A stretch of DNA of 64,000 bases from RQOF01 sp964461135 (GCA_964461135.1 CAYWTB010000003.1:1-64000), one strand, 5' to 3'; shown: positions 1-9,886, numbered from the stretch's first letter. The notes: generated by a model from the letters alone, not told the origin. Translations and numbers: made by a program.

Positions 1-32
1 ATGAATGATGTAAGTTCTTATCCATTAAATAA

Positions 33-1361
33 CTACTTTAGAAATTTAGGTACTATATAATTTAGCGCTTCTTTCAACAGTGCTTTTGTTTCATCCGTCT
101 TTACGTCGGAGGGCAGAATATCGAGATGAGCGAGAAACGGTTTCTGCATGGACGCTAGTCCCATCAGGCTTCCCAGGGCTTCGTGGAAAGCCCGGTTGGC
201 GCCTTCGCGCAGCAGGATGGGAACATCGGGATTAGTATAGCTGATGAAATAATAGATATGGCCCAATTCGTGATGAACCGTTTCGTACCATTCGGCGTTG
301 GATATCACGCTCATTAAACAGCGCACATCCGTTCCCAGGTTCATGTGCCAGGCGGAGGCATGGTTGTTCTTTTTATAACCGGAATCAGGGGGCAGGGGAT
401 AAAGACTGGATTTTTCCCAGAAACTGGCCGGCAGTGCCGGGAATCCCAGACTGAGGTAGAAACGTTCACCCTGGTGCATTACCCAAACTGCGGTTTTTTT
501 CTTCAGCACCGCGTCCAGATCCATGCCCTTAATGGTAACCATGGCGTTCCAGTCCTGTCCCCAGCGATTGGGCAGCCACTGCGCCGGTAAATAATCCGGG
601 ACCTTGCTCACGCCATATTTCCTGGCCAGCTCATAGCGGGCATAGGTATGCAATTCCCGGTAGAGTGGCCAGACTTCCCGGATGAATTGCTGGTTCAGTG
701 CCATCATTTCGGGTGTGGTCATCCCGTAATCGGATACCTGGTAGGAAAAATAATCAGGATATCCCAGTGCCTGAACCGACTGGTTGCGTAATTTTTGCAG
801 ATCAATCAGGCCGGTCCGCAGCGTTTTTCCCACTTCCTTGCTCTCGCGCCAGGCTTGCAATCTCGTCTTCAAATTAGTTTGATTATCCAGAATTTCATCA
901 ATATCATTGGTACTTACCGATTTCCCGTCAATTTTATAGTCAAAACCGTATATTTTTTCCACTTCCTCCGTTTGCACTTTAATCCTCTCCTTTACCAGAT
1001 CCGATACGGTTTGAGGATTATCAGCAGCCAGATAGAGCATTCTCTCCAGTTGCTTAATTTCAAGGGGTGTGAAATTATCTTTCCCCGCCAGAAATTTCCG
1101 GATAGTCTTAATGTTTTCCTCGCTTCCGGTATAACCTGCCAGGGCTTCTTCTGCCTGCCGGGTGGCGATGGCGTTGCCGGAATCACCTTCCACTATGTGG
1201 GTATTGGAAGCCCACTCCGCTTTAGATGATGCATAATACAGGTCCTGGTATTTTTTACTGTAATCATTCAGAAATTTTTCTGCTTCTTTCTGTTCCATCT
1301 GTGGAGTGCGGCAGCCTGCCAGAAACAATGCAAAAAGCAAAACAACCCAGAGTCTCATCAT
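33..1361 (-). CDS. M2-family (ACE-like) peptidyl-dipeptidase, C-terminally truncated lipoprotein
   Basis: Zinc metallopeptidase of the M2 (angiotensin-converting enzyme) family, expected to release dipeptides from peptide C-termini in the periplasm or on the outer membrane. Residues 1-17 form a lipoprotein signal ending in LFLAGC. The zinc site HHELGH is near residue 365 and the downstream glutamate ligand is in FHEALG, so the catalytic core is present. Family members are about 600 residues or longer; this one stops at 442, where similarity is lost after ALNYIV and the last residues (PKFLK) look foreign. About 150 C-terminal residues are missing. A rearrangement or frameshift at the window edge is the likeliest cause. 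It lies 94 nt downstream of the DUF5686 gene on the same strand and could share its transcript. Confidence 0.8.
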   Translation of the reverse strand: MMRLWVVLLFALFLAGCRTPQMEQKEAEKFLNDYSKKYQDLYYASSKAEWASNTHIVEGDSGNAIATRQAEEALAGYTGSEENIKTIRKFLAGKDNFTPLEIKQLERMLYLAADNPQTVSDLVKERIKVQTEEVEKIYGFDYKIDGKSVSTNDIDEILDNQTNLKTRLQAWRESKEVGKTLRTGLIDLQKLRNQSVQALGYPDYFSYQVSDYGMTTPEMMALNQQFIREVWPLYRELHTYARYELARKYGVSKVPDYLPAQWLPNRWGQDWNAMVTIKGMDLDAVLKKKTAVWVMHQGERFYLSLGFPALPASFWEKSSLYPLPPDSGYKKNNHASAWHMNLGTDVRCLMSVISNAEWYETVHHELGHIYYFISYTNPDVPILLREGANRAFHEALGSLMGLASMQKPFLAHLDILPSDVKTDETKALLKEALNYIVPKFLK

Positions 1362-1455
1362 CGCGATCCTTTCTCTTTCAATATTTCTGATAAACCGAAT
1401 ATAACAAATTCTCTTTCAAAAAAAAACAGACCTGATTATTAGCAGGAATGCCGGG

Positions 1456-3858
1456 TCAGAAAAGCCTTGATAAACTGAATCCCACAAAAAAACCACGCTG
1501 GTCAAAACGCCTGGTAAAGTCTATCCTCAGCAGATTAAAAAGCCCGGTGAGAGACAGACCTATTTCATGATGAAAATGATTTATATAAACGGGAGAAAAA
1601 TTTAAATTGTTAAGTGTTTTTTCGCTTATCCAGCTGCGGGCAGAAGCCCCGTAGAGAATGATGCCGATATTTTTTCTGGCCAGGGAATGCCAGCCCAGAA
1701 TTTCAAAGGGAACAGTTCGGAAATTATGCTCCCAGAATACTCCCAGGTATTTTTCTCCTTCATAGGCCTTCCCGATGAGGGTTTTCAGTGAGGGATAAGG
1801 ACTGAAGATCTGCATGGCACCATCTACAATGCCGAAACGCTGAGGGGGAAGCTGGCCCTGTGATGTCCCGGCAGTGATATGAAGGTCCAGGGTATTGGGC
1901 AGTAGTCGTCTGCGTAGAAAAGTAAAAATCCGGAAATCGACAGACAGTTGGTAGCGGGTGAATTCAAAATCGGTGGGGAGGAGTCCGGGTGTGCTGTGTT
2001 CAATCTGAAGCTGCCAGTAATTCTGACCCACCACACCCCAGGGGATATAATCTTCATTACGCTGAATACGCAACAGCAGGGAGCGCAGATGCCCCGAGGG
2101 GATGGCAGGATTTTGCCGTTGAATAACATCACGTCCTGCCAGATTATAATCGGTGGTCATGGGCAGGCTGCTGTGAATTTCGTCGCGGTATCCCAGGGTG
2201 AACCAGGACTGCAGCGCCTCAAAAGCATATCCTACATCAATGTGAAGTTTGCGGTTCCGGTAATAGTCAAAATAATCCCGGTATCCCAGCAACAAAGGCA
2301 GGCTGTTGATGAGGCGGGAGTAAACAGCGGATGTATAACGGGTGTCTGTATTTTCTTCATATGAAGCCTCTGCCTTCCATCTGCTTGCCTTTTCCAGGGT
2401 GCTTATCAGGTCAACGCCATAAAACCACTCTTTCAGGCCGCTGAGGTAGCCGCCAAACAGGGATAGCTGATGTTCTTTAAGAGCAACCGTTTTTCTCATT
2501 CCCAGCACAGCTGCATCCACCCGGTCGAATCCCAGAACGGGAGTTAATCCTGCAAAAAGGGAAGAACCGCCCGCACTGAGGCTGGTATTATCCTGATTAT
2601 CGGATTCTATTTTAACAAAGCGGGCCAGTGGACCGGTCGGTCGATAAGCCTTTTCCAGGGTCATGGTACTGTCCAGGCTGGTATAAGCGCTCTTCTCGTC
2701 CCGCGAAAAAGGAACCACCTCCGGATTTTCGGTAAATACACTGTCTGCATTCCGCCGGATCAGAACGGAATCCACCATCACTTCCGTTTTTTTCTGATAC
2801 AATGAATCGGGGAGAGGAATATTTATTTGATAATCACTTAACCGGCTGATCCGGTTGATGATGATGGATGGAAATTGCAGGCCCACAAAACCAATCCTGA
2901 CGGAACCGTCTACCCGTACATCAACCGGGAGCCAGTATGGAGTTCCGAAGTTGTTGAACTGCTGCTTGTAATGAAGATTCAAACTCTGGACAGGGGGCGG
3001 AAACAGAATGGATTCTCCCGGCTTTAGATCCACTTCCAGTAAAGCAAAAACACTGTCCAGCACAGCGATATGACCCACGAAGGTAGGTTGAAGTTTGCCT
3101 TTGGGCTTCACGGAAATATCGTATACGATCAGATTGTCCCGTTGCCGCTGCCCTTCCAGGTGAAAATCATAATGGTCCAGAGCATCGGGATGGGTCACTC
3201 CGATGATTTTGAAACCGACAATCTCAATATCATCATCATACAAGTTGGTCATCTCACCTGCACCGGCGAAATTGTCGTTCTCACTCATGTTGGAGGTCTG
3301 TCGCCGTGATTGAATGACCTCCCGGATGCCTTTCTTCTTGTCCCAGTATACTCTCGAAATGCTTTCCATGATAGAGGTAATGCTGGTGTCATTTTCCAGA
3401 ACCACCCGGGTATAGGCATCCACCTGGAAGCTCTTTAAAGTAGACCGCCATTGTTGTTTTCGCCGGATTACCTCGCGCATAATACGCACAGCGGGATCTT
3501 CTCCGGTAACCAGAATGGGTTCCAGTTCATAGGCGACGGGAGTCAGAACTATATCAATCTGATGCGGTGAGCCGGCGGTAATGTGTACTTTTTGTGTGGC
3601 ATACCCGATATAGCTGACAATCAGGTTGGCGGGAATATTATCAATTTTCAAAATGAAGGCACCATCTTTATTGCTGATGGTGCCCTTTAGTGTTCCTTCA
3701 ATCTGTATGTTTGCAGCCGGTAAAGTGATGGATGTTTCTTTATCCTTTACATAGCCCTGGATAATTTTCTGACCGGACACCTCTGCAAACAGTATAACCG
3801 TCAGAAAGAGGCTGGAAAATAGTTTTCTCTTCCGCATAAACAGATTAAAACGGATCAC
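1456..3858 (-). CDS. DUF5686 outer-membrane protein with carboxypeptidase-regulatory-like domain
   Basis: Predicted outer-membrane protein. An N-terminal signal peptide (FSSLFLTVILFAEVSG) is followed by a CarboxypepD_reg-like beta-sandwich at about residues 32-110 (GYVKDKETSITLPAANIQ, with SYIGYATQ). A long DUF5686 region with alternating beta-strand character follows and ends in a beta-barrel-like C-terminus with a terminal aromatic residue (SLSRLF). Length (800 aa) is normal for this Bacteroidota/FCB family, whose function is unknown; a role in surface assembly or nutrient uptake is only inferred. Only 14 nt separate it from the upstream M64 peptidase gene, so the two are probably co-transcribed. 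Confidence 0.8.
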   Translation of the reverse strand: MIRFNLFMRKRKLFSSLFLTVILFAEVSGQKIIQGYVKDKETSITLPAANIQIEGTLKGTISNKDGAFILKIDNIPANLIVSYIGYATQKVHITAGSPHQIDIVLTPVAYELEPILVTGEDPAVRIMREVIRRKQQWRSTLKSFQVDAYTRVVLENDTSITSIMESISRVYWDKKKGIREVIQSRRQTSNMSENDNFAGAGEMTNLYDDDIEIVGFKIIGVTHPDALDHYDFHLEGQRQRDNLIVYDISVKPKGKLQPTFVGHIAVLDSVFALLEVDLKPGESILFPPPVQSLNLHYKQQFNNFGTPYWLPVDVRVDGSVRIGFVGLQFPSIIINRISRLSDYQINIPLPDSLYQKKTEVMVDSVLIRRNADSVFTENPEVVPFSRDEKSAYTSLDSTMTLEKAYRPTGPLARFVKIESDNQDNTSLSAGGSSLFAGLTPVLGFDRVDAAVLGMRKTVALKEHQLSLFGGYLSGLKEWFYGVDLISTLEKASRWKAEASYEENTDTRYTSAVYSRLINSLPLLLGYRDYFDYYRNRKLHIDVGYAFEALQSWFTLGYRDEIHSSLPMTTDYNLAGRDVIQRQNPAIPSGHLRSLLLRIQRNEDYIPWGVVGQNYWQLQIEHSTPGLLPTDFEFTRYQLSVDFRIFTFLRRRLLPNTLDLHITAGTSQGQLPPQRFGIVDGAMQIFSPYPSLKTLIGKAYEGEKYLGVFWEHNFRTVPFEILGWHSLARKNIGIILYGASARSWISEKTLNNLNFSPVYINHFHHEIGLSLTGLFNLLRIDFTRRFDQRGFFVGFSLSRLF

Positions 3859-3872
3859 CGGATCCGGCAGTT

Positions 3873-5345
3873 TTATTCCGAATAATAATCAATTACTTTT
3901 GTTATGGCGCTTTCACAGACTTTGCAGAAGGGTTTTTTCCCCTTGCTGAACATAATACAATCCACCATGGAACGGTAAAGTCCTTCAGATGAGTAGCCGG
4001 CACCTTCGAACACACCGACTTTACCATAATACTTGCTGTCTTTTAAAAATTTATCCACTTTCTGGGCCTGGGTGCGGGACAGTTCCTCGGATTCATCTTC
4101 AGCCTTCTGAATCTCCACCGGTGCTGCCATTTCCCTTTTCATTTTGGCGATTTTGTCATTGAGTTCCTCCCGGATGGTCTGGTAAGCAATATCCATTTTA
4201 TCAAAGGCCTGTTTTTCCCAGGGAGTGGGAATCTTGATACCGGGTGTCAGCAATTCTGCCCATTTCACTCTGGGAGGATTCAGGAAGGCGGTAATATTGG
4301 GTTCCAGGGGCTCAATATCCCGTGGATAAAAGTCATTATATGCGGTAGATGAGGTATAATATTCATCCGCCAGGCCGGTAAATGAATGTCCGAATTCATG
4401 CAGGAATATATATTCATTCCATTGATTGTCAGTGGTAAAGGTGAGATAAAAATTATATATGCCACCTCCACCATAACGTTTGCTGTTTACCATAATCAGC
4501 AGGGCATCATAAGGCGCATGGGCGGCAATATCGCGCAGGTCTTTATTGTCTTCCGTGAGAAGATATCTCTCTGACCCCATGGAGTTAAAGGTGGTATTGA
4601 GAACGGTGCTCTTATAAATCCGGGCGCGTGGCTCATCCGTACCGCTTTCTTCGGAAAACTTCAGTACCCCGTAAATATTGAAATTCTTTTTATGCGATTT
4701 ATAAGGTTCCTCCTGAAAAAATACTTCAATAAAATAATTCAGATCCTGCACAAATTTGTATTCTTCGGTGGTGGTGTATCCTTCCCCGATGATGGCCATA
4801 TCTACTTTAGTGTTGGGATTGCCGCTGGTGTACGCATCATATACTTTTACTCCACCCACCCAGCCACCGAAAATGATGTTCAGGCTGGTGGGATCGATGA
4901 CCTGGGAGAACAACTGGTGAAGCTTGTTTTCACGGTCCCGGTTTTCCACCGTAAAAATAATATTTTTTTTGGGATAGGGAATAAGTGCAGATTCCTCAAA
5001 GGTCCGCATGATTCCCTCCAGAGCCGGACCGGACGTTTTATACTCGCCGCAATAGCTGTCAAAACCTTTGGAATAGATCAGATTGCCGTTGTCCTGATCA
5101 TAAATTTTGATATAATAGCGCCCCTGGTTGAAGGGATCAATCAGATTGACTGTGCTTCCTGCCCAGATTCCCTGTTTGTAAATTTTGTCGACCGTAATAA
5201 TTTCGGTTTTGGCATCCGCAATGTGATAATAGTCTATGCGCATGGTAGCATTTTCAAAATAATCTGTGAAAAGTGCGGGGGATTGAGCATATATCACCAG
5301 GGGAATGAAGCAAAACAGCAGCAGGTATCTTGGAAAACATCTCAT
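3873..5345 (-). CDS. secreted M64-family metallopeptidase (IgA-peptidase-like)
   Basis: Secreted zinc peptidase of the M64 family. A signal peptide (YLLLFCFIPLVIYAQ) ends near residue 20. The zinc motif HEFGHSFTGLADEY sits near residue 318 and matches the family signature HExxHxxxGxxDE. The central part has a typical M64 start, with a beta-sandwich before the catalytic domain. The C-terminal third contains a charged helical stretch at about residues 390-435 and a Cys pair (CKVC) near the end. The name IgA peptidase comes from one characterised member; no substrate can be assigned here. First gene of a minus-strand pair with the DUF5686 gene; an AGGAG-like site precedes the ATG. Confidence 0.85.
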   Translation of the reverse strand: MRCFPRYLLLFCFIPLVIYAQSPALFTDYFENATMRIDYYHIADAKTEIITVDKIYKQGIWAGSTVNLIDPFNQGRYYIKIYDQDNGNLIYSKGFDSYCGEYKTSGPALEGIMRTFEESALIPYPKKNIIFTVENRDRENKLHQLFSQVIDPTSLNIIFGGWVGGVKVYDAYTSGNPNTKVDMAIIGEGYTTTEEYKFVQDLNYFIEVFFQEEPYKSHKKNFNIYGVLKFSEESGTDEPRARIYKSTVLNTTFNSMGSERYLLTEDNKDLRDIAAHAPYDALLIMVNSKRYGGGGIYNFYLTFTTDNQWNEYIFLHEFGHSFTGLADEYYTSSTAYNDFYPRDIEPLEPNITAFLNPPRVKWAELLTPGIKIPTPWEKQAFDKMDIAYQTIREELNDKIAKMKREMAAPVEIQKAEDESEELSRTQAQKVDKFLKDSKYYGKVGVFEGAGYSSEGLYRSMVDCIMFSKGKKPFCKVCESAITKVIDYYSE

Positions 5346-5528
5346 AATATCTCCTTTCGCTGATATGGTCAGATATTCGGAAATTTACAGCTTAAAGTTG
5401 TATAAAAAAATTTTTAATTCATTTTATCCGGGAGTGTTAAATGAAACTTTTAAGAATTCCTCCCGGTAAAACAGACATGTTTTAAGTATAAACATTAAAT
5501 GTATAAACATAAATTAAACGGGCATGAC

Positions 5529-5978
5529 ATGGAAATTGGTCAGGAAATTAAACAGTCTGCTTTCAGGAGTGAATATCATAAGCTTTCGGTAAACCTTTTG
5601 TTCACCAGCAGCTGGCTGCATCTGAAGAATAATGCATTTTTAAAATCTTACGGGCTTACCATTCAGCAATACAATATCCTGAGAATTTTACGGGGGCAAT
5701 ATCCAGGGCCGGCCACCATCAACCTGTTGATGGAGCGTATGCTGGATAAAACCTCCAATGCGTCCCGACTTGTGGAGAAATTGCGACGCAAACAGCTGGT
5801 GGAGCGCAATATCTGTGAAAAGGACCGGCGGGCGGTGGATGTAGTGATTACGAAGAAGGGATTGGATGTTTTGAAAGAAATTGATACCCGTGACGAGGAA
5901 TGGGAGAGCATTTTAAAACATCTGTTACCGGAAGAAGCGGGTCAGCTTAATGCATTGTTAGATAAATTGAGAGGATAA
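5529..5978 (+). CDS. MarR-family transcriptional regulator
   Basis: Winged-helix repressor of the MarR family. The chosen start (MEIGQEIKQ) gives 149 residues; an in-frame ATG ten codons upstream at 5499 is less likely because its peptide is basic and unconserved. The family core is clear: LTIQQYNILRILRG, the recognition helix around MLDKTSNASRLVEKL, and the wing with the basic DRR motif (CEKDRRAVDVVITKKGLDVL). It stands divergent from the M64 operon and upstream of the HtrA-like protease, reductase and MhqO/MhqD-like genes. In Bacillus the MarR protein MhqR controls mhqO/mhqD orthologues, so this one may sense quinones or electrophiles; that link is inference. Confidence 0.85.
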   Translation: MEIGQEIKQSAFRSEYHKLSVNLLFTSSWLHLKNNAFLKSYGLTIQQYNILRILRGQYPGPATINLLMERMLDKTSNASRLVEKLRRKQLVERNICEKDRRAVDVVITKKGLDVLKEIDTRDEEWESILKHLLPEEAGQLNALLDKLRG

Positions 5979-6120
5979 TTGAGATCAGGCATGAAGTGCT
6001 GCCTGGCTGCAAAAGTATGTATATGGAGGAATGGTATCAAAAACGGCGTAAACTGCATCAAATGAAGATTAGCGGGGTGAGGTGGAAAGACAATGCCTTT
6101 AAATAGAGGAGAATTAGTGA

Positions 6121-7149
6121 ATGTTAAAATATATTGAAAATGATGAAGCGGTGTTCTTCGGGCCGGGGCAAACGGAGCTGGATATTCCAGCGCAAGATGA
6201 ACTGCTGGATGCGTATTCCCGGGCCGTGGTGGGTGCTTCTGAAAAAGCCAGCCTGGCTGTGGTTAATATCCGGGTAGAGAAGAGAATGCTATCCCGGGGG
6301 CAGAGATCTTCCCGGGATCCGGTGGAAGGCGGGTCAGGTTCGGGGTTCCTGATATCACCGGAAGGTTTTATCATTACCAATAATCACGTGATTTCCGGAG
6401 CCACCCGCTGTGAAGTGAACCTGCAGGACGGCCGTATATATGATGCGGAAATTATCGGCAGGGATCCCTTTACCGATCTTGCAGTTATCCGTATTTACGG
6501 AGATAATTTCAACCATGTCATTTTCGGAGATTCGGACAAACTGAGGGTAGGGCAGCTGGTTATCGCTATCGGGAATCCCTATGGGTTCGAATATTCAGTG
6601 ACCACCGGTGTGGTGAGCGCGCTGGGGCGAAGCCTGCATTCCAGTACTGGCCGGCTGATTGATGATGTTATTCAGACCGATGCCGCATTGAATCCGGGCA
6701 ATTCAGGCGGCCCGCTGGTAAATTCCAGCGGGGAAGTGGTAGGCATCAATACCGCCATCATATTGCCCGCGCAGGGAATCTGTTTTGCCGTGGCGTCCAA
6801 TACTATTCAGTATGTGGTTTCCAAGCTGATTATTGAAGGACGGGTGCGCCGGGGATTCCTGGGGATTGCCGGTCAGATTATAAAACTGCCCCTGCGTTTT
6901 GTCAATTTCTATCATCTTTCCGTTCTGTCAGGTGTGCAGGTACAGAATGTGGAACCGCAGGGTCCAGCTCAGAAATCAGACTTATTGCCGGGTGATATCA
7001 TCATCGGACTGAACGGGCAGGGCGTTTCCAGCATCAACGAATTGCATCGCCTGCTGGATGACAATTCCATCGGGAAGCCGGTGCAGCTGGATGTGCTGCG
7101 GCGCGGAAAAAGAATGGAAGTCAATATGGTGCCCGGGGAATTGAAATAA
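6121..7149 (+). CDS. HtrA/DegP-like serine protease with one PDZ domain, no signal peptide
   Basis: Trypsin-like serine protease of the HtrA family. The catalytic triad is visible as His in TNNHVI, Asp in FTDLAVI and Ser in NPGNSGGPL (about residues 89, 119 and 196). A C-terminal PDZ domain covers about residues 245-335 (SGVQVQNVEPQGPAQKSDLLPGDIIIGLNG). Unlike DegP/DegS there is no signal peptide or membrane anchor: the N-terminus is acidic and starts directly after a good ribosome site (AGGAGAATTAGTG then ATG). It may be a cytoplasmic quality-control protease, or it may use an unrecognised export route. It follows the MarR gene by 142 nt. Confidence 0.85.
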   Translation: MLKYIENDEAVFFGPGQTELDIPAQDELLDAYSRAVVGASEKASLAVVNIRVEKRMLSRGQRSSRDPVEGGSGSGFLISPEGFIITNNHVISGATRCEVNLQDGRIYDAEIIGRDPFTDLAVIRIYGDNFNHVIFGDSDKLRVGQLVIAIGNPYGFEYSVTTGVVSALGRSLHSSTGRLIDDVIQTDAALNPGNSGGPLVNSSGEVVGINTAIILPAQGICFAVASNTIQYVVSKLIIEGRVRRGFLGIAGQIIKLPLRFVNFYHLSVLSGVQVQNVEPQGPAQKSDLLPGDIIIGLNGQGVSSINELHRLLDDNSIGKPVQLDVLRRGKRMEVNMVPGELK

Positions 7150-7229
7150 GGCTGTCAAAATTTTAGGACTTTATAGAAAGCGCACAATCGGGAAATGGGT
7201 TATTTAGTATGAAAAATTCATCAATAATT

Positions 7230-7655
7230 ACACGGAGTGTACGGAGATACATAAATAACAATTAATTGAATAAAGAATATTGGAGATTTTTTTAAAATTT
7301 TTAATCGAATCCCGGATACTCTGTAAATGAAGCCGGTTTTAAGATATAAGTGTGAATATAATCTGGGCCAGCGATGGTTGATAGATTCGGCTAATTTCTT
7401 TGATTCCTGGTGGCTGGTAATAATAAAAGCCACAGAGAGCGCAGAGGGATTTTGAGAATTATTGGTTTACTATTTATAAGGGTTAAGAAATGTTTTCTCT
7501 GTGTCCTCAGCGCCTCTGTGGCAATATTATAAGCCATAGAGATAACAGGGAAATTCGTAGGTGACAAAAAGATAATTATCCAAATCAGTGGGGGACACTG
7601 TATTATTTCCAATTTGTATAATATATTAAAAATCAAAACTCTCTGTACTCCGTGT
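7230..7655. repeat. nested inverted-repeat intergenic element (CACAGAG type)
   Basis: The 641-base gap 7150-7790 has no convincing gene but contains two nested inverted repeats. The outer arms are ACACGGAGTGTACGGAGA (7230-7247) and ACTCTCTGTACTCCGTGT (7638-7655). The inner arms are GCCACAGAGAGCGCAGAGG (7428-7446) and a copy reading CCTCAGCGCCTCTGTGGC (7505-7522). Both arm types belong to the CACAGAG/CACGGAG word family that is dispersed between genes in many environmental bacteria. The structure resembles a non-coding mobile element or a folded RNA; no transposase is present inside. Confidence 0.6.
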
Positions 7656-7790
7656 CACAATTGCCATGAATTATTCAGATTAGTTGACGAATCAAAAAAA
7701 TGAGCAGGCGTTTGGCTCTGTATTATGAATTGGAAATTCAGGCAGATGTATTCAACAAATTCAGAATGATTATAAAATAAGGAGTGAAAA

Positions 7791-8822
7791 ATGAGATATA
7801 AACTGCTAGGAAAAAGCGGACTGCGGGTGTCTGAACTGGCCCTGGGTACCATGACATTTGGTGAGGAGTGGGGATGGGGCGCCTCGCGGGAAGAAAGCCG
7901 GAAAATTTTTGATGCCTATACCAATGCCGGCGGGAATTTTATTAATACTGCCAATCGCTATACCGAAGGCACCAGTGAAAAATATGTGGGTGAATTTATT
8001 TCAGCAGATCGCGATCACTTTGTTCTGGCTACAAAATATTCACTCTTTACCCGCGAGAATGATCCCAATTTCAGCGGGAATCACCGTAAAAATATGATGC
8101 AGGCCCTGCATGCCAGTTTGAAACGGCTAAATACGGATTATGTGGATTTGTACTGGGTGCATGCCTGGGATTTCCTGACACCGGTGGAGGAAGTATTGCG
8201 CGGGCTGGACGACATGGTTCGGGCGGGAAAAATTCTGTATATCGGAATATCCGATACTCCTGCCTGGGTGGTTTCCCGGGCCAACACACTGGCAGAACTG
8301 ATGGGATGGTCTTCTTTTGCGGCACTTCAGATTCAGTACAGCCTGGTGGAACGAACGGTAGAACGGGAGCTGCTTCCCATGGCCCGTTACCTGTATCTGG
8401 CGGTAACCCCCTGGGGTGTGCTGGGAGCAGGAGTTCTTTCAGGAAAATATAATTTGAATAAAGATGCAAAGGGTCGGGCCAATCTTCGCAGCGAGGTGGG
8501 AAAAGACAAATTACGAATCGCCCAGGAGGTGATTAAAGTAGCCGGGAAATATGATAAAACTCCTTCCCAGGTGGCTCTCAACTGGGTGAGGGAGCAGCCC
8601 GGTGTGATTATTCCCATCCTGGGCGCCAAAACGGTTGATCAACTGCAGGATAACCTGGGGTTTCTTGATTTTCCACTGGACCGGAAAGATCTGGAACGGC
8701 TGGAGCGGGTGAGCCATATCGAGCCCGGTTTTCCCACGAATTTCCTGCAGGCCAATTATACCCGGAAATTACTCTACGGGGGTACCTTCGATCAAATTGA
8801 TAAACACGGGTCAATACTTTGA
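7791..8822 (+). CDS. aldo/keto reductase
   Basis: NAD(P)H-dependent aldo/keto reductase with a TIM-barrel fold. Family motifs are in order: GTMTFG near residue 20, the Tyr region NTANRYTEGTSEKYVGEFI near 52-70, Lys in VLATKYS, His in DLYWVHAWD, and the cofactor-binding C-terminal stretch with IPILGAKTVDQL. In many family members the Tyr is preceded by DTA; here the first residue is Asn (NTA), seen in a subset of reductases of unknown substrate. Start ATG is preceded by AAGGAG. It lies upstream of a ring-cleaving dioxygenase-like gene and may act on carbonyl products of electrophile stress, which is inference from context. Confidence 0.88.
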   Translation: MRYKLLGKSGLRVSELALGTMTFGEEWGWGASREESRKIFDAYTNAGGNFINTANRYTEGTSEKYVGEFISADRDHFVLATKYSLFTRENDPNFSGNHRKNMMQALHASLKRLNTDYVDLYWVHAWDFLTPVEEVLRGLDDMVRAGKILYIGISDTPAWVVSRANTLAELMGWSSFAALQIQYSLVERTVERELLPMARYLYLAVTPWGVLGAGVLSGKYNLNKDAKGRANLRSEVGKDKLRIAQEVIKVAGKYDKTPSQVALNWVREQPGVIIPILGAKTVDQLQDNLGFLDFPLDRKDLERLERVSHIEPGFPTNFLQANYTRKLLYGGTFDQIDKHGSIL

Positions 8823-8910
8823 AAGGCAGGTGTCAGAATACCGAGTTATTCTAATAAACAGGTTGAGGACCATGACAATTACCGTATACATGCTCTGAAA
8901 GGAATGAACC

Positions 8911-9886
8911 ATGGCAAATTCACAGATATCGGGGATTCATCATATAACTGCCATAGCCGGTAATCCGCAGGCCAATGTGGATTTTTATACCGGTGTCCTG
9001 GGATTACGATTGGTAAAAAAGACCGTGAATTTTTATGCTCCTGAGACTTACCATTTGTATTACGGTGACAGAACCGGTAATCCCGGCACTGTTCTGACGT
9101 TTTTCCCGTGGGGAGAAGGTGCCTGGCGTGGCAAAGCAGGTACGGGGCAGGTTACGGTTATCTCCTTTGCCGTTCCGGTCAATGCGCTTGCGTACTGGAT
9201 GGAGCGCCTGGAGCTGGAAGATGTTTCTTTTCAGGGACCGCTGAGTCGTTTTGATGAAGAGGTTGTTACTCTGCGGGATCCGGACGGTATCCAGCTGGAG
9301 CTGGTAGCCACGCAAATCAATCACGGCACGCCCCAGGGAGTATGGCTCCATTCCTCCCGACAAGGCCATCCGGGGATTTCACAGCGCAACCCTGGCGGTA
9401 CAGAATTTTCAGCGAACGGCACAGCTGCTCACCGAGACTTTTGATTTTTTATTGCAGCAGGAAAGCGGTAACCGTAGTCGTTTTGTGAATAAAAGCGGTC
9501 ACATCGGAAATATCGTTGATCTGCTGGAGCTGCCCCAGGTCAGCAGGGGGAGCATGGGAGTGGGCGCCGTTCATCATATTGCCTGGCGGACGCCGGGGGA
9601 ACGGGAGCAGGAAGAGAAACGTTCGGAACTGCTGGCGCTGGGCTATGAAGTAACGCCGGTAAAAGACCGCAATTATTTTCGCTCTGTATATTTCCGGGAG
9701 CCGGAAAATATCCTGTTTGAAATTGCGACCGATACTCCGGGCTTTTTGACGGATGAAAGCGTTGAGACTCTGGGATCGGGCCTGAAATTGCCGGGCTGGC
9801 TGGAATCGCAGCGGGCGGAGATTGAATCCAGGTTGCCAAAAATTAAAATACCCGGGCCTTCCCGCCAGGTGGAACAGGAATCGTGA
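8911..9886 (+). pseudogene. ring-cleaving dioxygenase (glyoxalase/VOC, MhqO-like), frameshifted
   Basis: Two VOC modules characteristic of the MhqO/PcpA-type extradiol dioxygenases. The first half starts at 8911 with GIHHITAIAGNPQANVDFY and runs to about residue 148; its frame ends at 9444 in unrelated sequence. The second half is in another frame from about 9355 (GFHSATLAVQNFQRTAQLL) through VHHIAWRTP and ILFEIATD to the stop at 9886. The switch lies in CCATTCCTCCCGACAAGG near 9350-9358 and needs a one-base change. Metal ligands (His in HHIT, His in VHHIAW, Glu in FEIATD) are all still encoded. Either a recent frameshift or a sequencing error; a ribosome site (AAGGAATG) precedes the ATG. Confidence 0.75.
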
